A stretch of 64,000 nt of DNA from Pseudoscleropodium purum (lineage: Eukaryota > Streptophyta > Bryopsida > Hypnales > Brachytheciaceae): contig OZ017804.1 of NCBI GenBank assembly GCA_963969395.1, positions 21,514,001-21,578,000 on the forward strand. Reading direction: 5' to 3'. Made by a program: the position numbers and the translations under genes. The notes under the pieces were generated by a model, which saw only the letters and a program-made list of their open reading frames with translations, searched no databases and was not told where the DNA came from. How positions within the stretch are numbered: the first letter of the stretch is position 1; each line of letters begins with the position of its first letter. This document shows, one piece after another, positions 57,395-64,000 of this stretch.

Positions 57395-57775
57395 GTCTAT
57401 AAAAGTCAACAGACTTTGAAGGCAATTTTCACCTTCTAAATGGATTTTTTTTTTATTTCTATTTGTCAAAAGTTGGAAAATTAATCTATCTTTTACCTCC
57501 AACAAACTGTCTGAGATTTAGATCTTCCAATTAAAAGTTATAGACAAAAATAAAAAAAAGGGGTGGAAATGGACATTTTTTTACATTTTAAAACACCTTC
57601 TGTGATTTTTGTCCATAACTTTTGATCCAAAGATTGAAATCTCAAACGGATTGTTGGAGGTGAAAGATAGCTCAATTTTTCAACTTTTTTTGATTCAAAG
57701 TTTTATAATAAAAAAAAATCCGTTTATGAGGTGAAAATTGCCCTTGAAGTTTTTTGACTTGATAGTAAGAAAAAA
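57395..57775. repeat. Foldback hairpin with arms of about 165 bp
   Basis: The left arm (57395-57558) pairs with the right arm (57605-57772) in reverse. Matched pairs include GGCAATTTTCACCTTCTAAA with GAGGTGAAAATTGCC, CTATCTTTTACCTCCAACAA with GTTGGAGGTGAAAGATAG, and AAAAGTTATAGACAAAAA with TTTTTGTCCATAACTTTT. A 46-base A/T-rich loop lies between. The arms are clearly homologous but diverged, as in an old MITE or foldback element. Confidence 0.8.
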
Positions 57776-57829
57776 ATCAAAAAAATCAAAAAATAAGTTT
57801 TTGCACCTCTTATAATCATTTAAAATTAC

Positions 57830-57965
57830 AAGTGGTGCAATAGTTTGAACTATAAACTTCATTCATGAGGTTCAAGGTTCAAACCTTGGTGGTGGTGTTT
57901 GCTATATACGTTGTCTAGATGGTACCTACTACATGGCACGTGGGGGCCATCTACATGGACATTTT
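57830..57965 (+). mobile_element. Possible tRNA-derived SINE head
   Basis: GTGGTGCAATAGTT (A-box-like) lies about 35 bases before GGTTCAAGGTTCAAACCTTGG, which contains a good B box (GGTTCAAACC). The spacing is right for a tRNA-type pol III promoter, but no cloverleaf acceptor stem is evident, so this is not called as a tRNA gene. The body and tail of a SINE were not delimited. Confidence 0.3.
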
Positions 57966-58377
57966 TGAGTGTCAATGTGGCACTACCACATGGCAGCTTA
58001 GAAATAGTTATTTATATGTGGAAAAAAAATTTTAATTTATTAAGAAAAAAATGTGATCAAATCAACAAAAATTTAATTATCTTTTGTTAAAAAATCAACA
58101 TTTCTATGTTCAAAAAGTACTCAAATCAACACATTCAAATCAACAAAAAGAAATCAACACTTTGTGTTGAGTTTTGTTAAATTGGTCACTATATTTTTTT
58201 ATTAGTGTATAAGCTTATGATTGGAATAGGGAAATGTTATGATGGTCATGTCTGGTCAAATACACACACAACTAACATCAAAAACATACACGGTCTAGCT
58301 TTTTAATTACCTACATGTGTGGGTCATTTTTGTTGTAAAAATACGAAATGCAACTACTTATCTTATATGCACCAAAT

Positions 58378-58691
58378 CAGGGTTGACACGACGTCCAGAC
58401 GCGAACGCTGTGTCCGCAGCATTCGCTGACATTCGCGGTCCGGCGGACGCAGCGTCTGCCTGTCCCCCGTCCGTCCGTCCACCCGATTACGGCCGTCCGA
58501 TCGACGCAAGGACTGATCTGATCCACACGATCTAGGCGTCCGCCTCGAGCCGTCCGCCTTGTCCATCCGCCCCGCCCCGCCCGTCCGCTTTCCAACGGCG
58601 GTCGGGACGCTGCGTCCGCTAGCGTCCGTGCGTCCGGACATCCGAAAAACGGACGCTATTTTGGGGCGGACATTGAGATTCGTCAACCCTG
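58378..58691 (+). mobile_element. Complete non-autonomous hAT-type element (314 bp)
   Basis: It starts CAGGGTTGACACGACGTCC and ends GAGATTCGTCAACCCTG, with perfect 10-bp core inverted repeats. The flanks are identical 8-bp duplications CACCAAAT (58370-58377 and 58692-58699). The interior holds GGACG/CGTCC arrays. It is in opposite orientation to 49744-50061 and 12651-12908. Its left end equals (inverted) the fragment ending at 40197, and its right end equals that at 54266. Confidence 0.95.
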
Positions 58692-58699
58692 CACCAAAT

Positions 58700-58989
58700 A
58701 ACAATTGTGAATGAGACCAAATGGAATGTGTGTTTTTCGTACCATTTGAGGTGGGTACCAACTTTCTTTTGGGTTCAACAATTGTATGCAAAATTTGTTG
58801 TGCTATTCCAGCTTTTATTGCAACATGTTTAGACAAAATATATTACATCATTGCAGGCGTAGACATGAGGTGAGTTTGTGTTTACTTTGGTCTTTATAAT
58901 CACTTAATAAAGGATGGATATTGTCATGATTCAAAAGAAAAAATTTGGTCATTGATTTCCGAATAGGTAGTAAAGACTGCAACTATAAC
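58700..58989. other. Short AT-rich stretch, no gene
   Basis: Flanks the hAT-type element; nothing recognised. Confidence 0.4.
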
Positions 58990-59936
58990 TAATTCTTCAA
59001 TTGTCTTAGAGGCAAGCAAGGAACTATTGGGAGGATTTCTTATTCAACCTAACAGGGCTCTTTTAGCAACATTGGAATTAGACGAGCTCTTTCCTATTTT
59101 AAACAAGTGCAAATACATGATTTCACCTAGCATTAAAAATGAAATGATAACTTTTAAGTATTTTCAAAGGTTTGGAGACATGTACAATATCATTAAGCTT
59201 AGGGGATGCAACAATTGGGCTTTCGTGTAGGAAAACAAGTTTTCAAGTCAAGGATCTGATTTGGATCAAAATTTTGTGTTCAAAATGTTTGAGTTCAATC
59301 TTAGCAACGACATTGATTTGATAATGCGCATGCAAGAAGGTGGTGACCTCCAAGATGCTTGAACTATGTTTGATTATGTGAAGCAAGTGAAGCAATAGAC
59401 AACAATGGCTTGTCATATTTATGACCCAAATTCTTGCCATATAATGACTATTGACGAATGTATGCTAAATGTAATTTGAGGATTCGATTACCTAATGCAA
59501 TTTCTAGACTAATTTGAATGGAGTAATGATAAAGCATGGTATTGTCTTGCCATATTTCACAAGCTTTATGGATGATTATATAATGGCAAACTGGAATGCG
59601 GTAAAAATTATCTATAGAGGTGGCAATGCGTCTAAGCCTATGCTCAATCGCAAATGCACTTCTCTTTTCCACTAGACTAAATCAATGGAAATGTATATGA
59701 AGGTAGATAATCAGGCCGACCTTCAAGATCAACATTGAACTTCAGAAGTTGTACAAGCAATATAAAGATGCAACATCATCATCCAAGTGTAAGATTCAAT
59801 TTTATACCATTTGTGTATGGTGGCACTCTTCAGGAGCAAAAACAAAGGGAGGGCTTTGATGACTAGAATTGTGGTTAGCATTTTGGCACTTTCTGTATAT
59901 ATAATGGAAAAAATTCATGCAAATTGTAAGATTCTT
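58990..59936 (+). pseudogene. MULE-like transposase remnant, N-terminal and core part
   Basis: It reads GGFLIQPNRALLATLELDEL, ITFKYFQRFGDMYNIIKL, NKFSSQGSDLDQNFVFKMF, TTMACHIYDPNSCHIMTID, NQADLQDQH and, near the end, LELWLAFWHF. From memory this order matches a MULE-type transposase family common in seedless-plant genomes; the SWIM finger at 63068 supports a MULE. About ten stops are present. At several of them the family residue I recall is Trp, Gln or Arg, all one transition from a stop. The sequence breaks near 59936, where an insert begins. Confidence 0.55.
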
Positions 59937-62060
59937 TCATTTCTAATCCCCCTTTGTTTATTTTATTGACCTTTTATAATGCATAACACCTTAGAACTTG
60001 TATATTGTAATAATTAGCATTTTTCATTGAAATATATAGGCTCCATAGATATAGAAGTGTGTGTCATTGTGTCAATCCAAAATCTTCCTTTTTTTTCTTA
60101 AGAAGTAATCTTGAGCAACATACAAGTTTTAGTAGAGTTTTCTAGTGTCACGTTGATTTATGCATGAAAAAAAATTATTGATTTTTTATTTGGTTTCTAT
60201 TTGTTCTTTGTTTTCTGTTTTGTTAAGTTTATATTGTCTTCCAAGTCAAACCAAGCTACTTATTTAACTACTAAATCTAGATATGTTTGTTTAATGTTTT
60301 TCTCTTAAATGAAGTAATCTTAGAGGATGCTTTTAAGTACAAAAATAACAAATAGAGGGGGATAAGACTACATACCAAAGGTGCATACATGAGCAGTAGA
60401 CCTTCTACCATTTGAATGACTACCACAACCTCATTCAAGCTCTAAATGCAGAGTTTTTTTAGCTTTTTAAAACTTCAAAACTAAACATTATAAACTTCAA
60501 AAAGTTTTATATCAATAGCTACTACTGCCAAAAAAATATGTTCCAAAATCCGAAGCTCAAAAACATAGATCCTACAAATACTTTCATGGTAGCAATTTAG
60601 ACCTCTACTTGTTCAAACAACCACAACTTCTATAAATTAACTCCAAATTCAACACATCTTAACTTGTTAAAATCATAACAAAATAATACAAATGCTTCAA
60701 AAATTTTCAATTACAAATCAATTGTACACAAAAGGTTGTGTAGATTCAAAGTTTGCAATCTTAGTGTATGAAGACAACTACCTCTTTTTTCTTCAACTAC
60801 ACATAATTCTTGTATATAAACTTTAAATCAAATAAATCTTAGCATTTTCGAAAGCTAATAATAATAAACTGTCACTCTTAAAGTCTTAGACTTTAAAAAA
60901 ACTACTTCAAATACTATAGATGAAAGAAATCAAGGGTAGAGCATGAAAGTGATCTTCTACTACTATTTCACGTAACTTTTGATAAGTCGCTTAAAGATGT
61001 GAGAGAGAAAGAGAAATCAACGAGTAACTAAGTTTGTAATGTAGACAAAAAATGTGTTGTAAGAAAATTGTGTTTCAAAAAATTAATATTTGTTGCTTCT
61101 TATAACCCCTTTTTATAATTTGTAATCTCTATCTCTTTTTTTCGCGAGCTTGTTCTCCTTTTCTTTACGTTTTCTTCAACTTTGACTTCAAACTTTGTTT
61201 TTTGACCTTGAAGTCAAACTTCACTTTGTATACCACACCTTTTGCATACTTCTTACATCTTATACAATGCTCACCTACTTTTTACATTTTATACATAAAA
61301 TTTTTTTAATCTTAATTCTTCTATTCTTTCACACATTTGCTTCTATACACTCTACACCTCTCACATCTTACATCTTATATAGAGTTCAACTACCCCTTAC
61401 ACCTTCACACACTTCTTACGCACCTTATATCTCTTATACACTTTATATCCCTTACACCCTTTACATTTAAAATTTTTTTAGACTTTGACTTGAATTTTTG
61501 AACTTTGACTCCTCATTTATCCTAAAACTTTTAATCAAGTACTTCTATCCCTCTAATCTACCTTCAAGCTATATTTTTCATAAAATTTATATAAATTTGG
61601 CACAAAAGCCATTATTGACCTTTGGAATCACAAACTTTTTAACATTAAAATACTAAAAGATCTCTAATTAACTTCAAATATCCCTCTAAAATGTTTCAAA
61701 ATGATAAAAAAAAAATACAACTTTGAGCACTAATGGTAAGATTTAGTACTCACAGTGTGGCCCTTTAGTGTAGTTGTTCAAATATAGATGTGAATAATTA
61801 AACAAAATAATAATATTTGTATTTATCTTATAATGATCTATTGTATTTGATATAGGATCTTCTAACTACTGAATTTGCGAAAATGCCATCTTATCATCTT
61901 GTAATCTAGATTATCTAGTTGAGATGATCCATAATAAATAACTTCAATAATGAAGAAATTGAAGTAATGATTTATATGTTGCTATAATTGATGATTATGT
62001 CAAAGCATTCATACAGATGGTGTAATATTATCAGTTCTTTAAAAATGCCAACTCAAGAAT
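59937..62060. other. Insert within the MULE-like remnant, unidentified
   Basis: This AT-rich sequence separates the transposase core from its C-terminal part. At 61240-61470 the + strand is an irregular array of TTACACC/TTATACAC words, probably degenerate simple repeat. There is no coding motif and no visible terminal repeat. Confidence 0.35.
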
Positions 62061-63346
62061 TGGTCCTAGAAAAAAAAAACTTTTATTTTGGATGACTCAA
62101 AGGTATACCCAATGCATTGCCAATCTCAAAAGTCTTCATGATGCAATGGCAAATGTGCTAGGGGCTAGAGAATATTGCACAAAGAATCCCCACTTTGAAG
62201 GCAATTTGCAAGGAAGATTTGGATCTCAGAAGAAGATGGAAAACTTGCCTCTAAGTTTTGAGCATAATTTGCACCGCTCGATAAAGTCAATTTCTCTCAA
62301 CCACATGCAAGGAAAAGAGCCACACCTATATTTTTTTTTATAGCTCAGTTGGATATTACCTTGGAGGAAGTCTTACTTAATAAGTGAAGAAGAGGTTGAA
62401 TTCTCAATGTGAGTTAGGCCAAAGAAACCATCAACATTACCAAAGCATTCTAAGTAACATCCATTGAAGAAACAACTTTCAATGAATCATAGTGGCATAT
62501 TGCATGACTACCAAAGACATTTGCTAGGACATGCTTTGCCCTATTAGCACTCACAAAAAAGAAGTGCATTGTAAACATAGTGCAAGGTAATAAAAGAATT
62601 GCGGCACCAATGTATACAACTAATATGGAAAATTAGAAGAAGAAGAAGATTGACCGGATGCAATTTTTTTTTGCAATGACAACATTGAATGTTGTGTGAA
62701 AGGATCAAAATTAAAATAAATATTTCTAAATCAGAAGTACTAAAATACCTAGCTAGTGAAGTTTGGTACAAATCTTATGCGAAAAGAAATAAAAGACTTT
62801 TAGTATGCAGACTTCCAACTTCTAGAATGCGTTTCAATCTTTCCAAAGAAATTATTTGGAGATTATGACATATTGAATGATGTGTTAGAATTTCAAGTTC
62901 TACCATTTCCTACTAAGCACCCAAATATAAGATCTGAGAAGAAGATACGAAGGAATTCTAGTGTTCTAATAATGAAACATGCAAACAATTGTGCCTCCGC
63001 TCTTACTTTGAAGGCATTTGTTTGTTAGATAACTATAATACAACATCTTGGTTTTGGATGCATCATCATGCTTGAGTCAAGTGTCTCACTTAATAGTCAA
63101 GAATACATAATTATTATAGATTCGTTTTGTGAATGTATTTGTCCTAATTTCAAGGAAATGTCAACTAAGGCATTTGGAAAGAGAGACTATGAATGGGTAA
63201 ATTGCAAACATTTGTATTTTCTTTTCTTTGTGATTTGTAATCTTGATGCAAAGATAGATGCCTTCATTCATGCTCCAAGCTTAAACTTCAATGAATTAAA
63301 ATGCATTCTTGAGAGTGGCATCTTAAGGTGCAAAAACACTTTCTAA
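62061..63346 (+). pseudogene. MULE-like transposase remnant, C-terminal part with SWIM zinc finger
   Basis: From 63068 a 92-codon frame reads FCECICPNFKEM, then YEWVNCKHLYFLF, giving the CxC...CxH pattern of a SWIM zinc finger. It continues to DAFIHAPSLNFNELKC. SWIM fingers sit near the C-terminus of MULE and related transposases and of FAR1/FHY3 proteins. The part from 62061 to 63067 is coding-like only in short pieces, and its link to the upstream core is inferred from position and strand. Confidence 0.5.
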
Positions 63347-64000
63347 TTCTTGAAAAATACTCATGTTGCCTTTAAGATTGGTGAAGAGATACACCCAAAA
63401 GATTCTCATGTATTTCGATATATTTTATATATGCAATGAGACAAAAAGGTCACTACTAGATTTTTGATGTCATTGGTACTATGCATGTTATATTCAAGTA
63501 TTTTTTGCATTTTTTTTAATTAACTAAGATCGATTCAAATATATCCTACAATATATATGCTTAGAAAAATCATTTGACATAGATATTGGAAAAATAAGTT
63601 CTAGTCAATATAATTTTCTAATTCTTTTTTTAAAATTTTTGGAAATGTCTTGTATTTTCCATTAAATAGCTTCTTTAGTTGATGAAGCAGTTATTTGACA
63701 TTTTCTACCCTTAAGTATTTGTACTATAAAAATGGATCTTCTAAACAATATTTAGTTCAAGTTCTCAGATATCACAAAATTCTCAAAAATTTCTTCCACA
63801 CAATATTAGGGCATACTATACTCCACAATTATAGGTTCTAAAATTATTTAAAATTCTAAAGTATTCTACACAAATCTCCCATTTTTCCCAACAAAAATAA
63901 AATTGTATTGAAATTTTCTTTGAGGCTCTAGTTTTCATGCTCCAAGCTCTACACTTGTATACTAGCTTTGCTTGGTTGTAATGTTGTAATAAACAATCTA
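63347..64000. other. AT-rich end of the window, nothing recognised
   Basis: I see no gene or repeat boundary here. Confidence 0.45.

Noticed and set aside
58363..58836. 157-aa minus frame over the 314-bp element
   Set aside because: It crosses both ends of a transposon insertion and consists of repeat-array translation.
61195..61470. 91-aa + frame rich in Tyr/Leu/Thr
   Set aside because: It derives from degenerate TTACACC/TTATACAC simple repeat. No motif.
1..64000. CRISPR arrays, bacterial operons, ribosome binding sites
   Set aside because: Introns, plant families and transposon types show a nuclear plant sequence. No spaced direct-repeat array was seen.

Overview
The window is nuclear DNA of a land plant. 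It is AT-rich and repeat-rich, and it contains spliced genes with GT/AG introns, a plant-type 3-ketoacyl-CoA synthase and a chloroplast AtpI-like protein. The transposase types (a DUF659/hAT enzyme and a SWIM-bearing MULE-like enzyme) look, from memory, most like those of seedless plants (moss, fern or lycophyte) or a large gymnosperm genome. The lineage is an inference and is not settled by the sequence.

Layout. 1-13.8 kb: a decayed non-LTR (LINE) retrotransposon on the + strand. Its endonuclease, linker, reverse transcriptase and zinc-binding C-terminus are still readable. It is split by two inserts of about 3 kb and 3.5 kb and by a short hAT-type element, and a small foldback element lies just upstream. 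13.8-23 kb: AT-rich DNA with three diverged direct copies of one dispersed repeat. 23-35 kb: the only gene-dense, less AT-rich island. It holds a KCS gene (+, 2 coding exons), a chloroplast AtpI/CGL160-like gene (-, 7 exons readable, first exon not found) and a complete YJU2/CWC16 splicing-factor gene (-, 8 exons, 389 aa). 35-38.8 kb: a long imperfect inverted repeat plus a third copy of one arm.

38.8-54.3 kb is the most unusual part. It is a cluster of hAT-type elements whose ends are built of GC-rich GGACG/CGTCC repeats and the terminus CAGGGTTGAC. Besides a DUF659/hAT transposase, the cluster carries non-transposase genes: a protein-kinase-like fragment, a 418-codon ORF with a Ser/Tyr/Gly-rich repeat tail, and a 1125-codon ORF with coiled coil and RING-like finger. 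The last two share an N-terminal domain of about 95 residues that I do not recognise. All are broken by stops. Two short non-autonomous relatives (49744-50061 and 58378-58691) have perfect 8-bp target-site duplications, and a third (12651-12908) has a 7/8 duplication.

54.3-64 kb: AT-rich DNA with microsatellites, a foldback hairpin, a possible tRNA-derived SINE head and a decayed MULE-like transposase split by an insert. Only three host genes are supported. KCS makes very-long-chain acyl precursors for wax and membrane lipids, the AtpI-like protein probably assists chloroplast ATP synthase assembly, and YJU2 acts in the first step of splicing. They have no obvious joint function.
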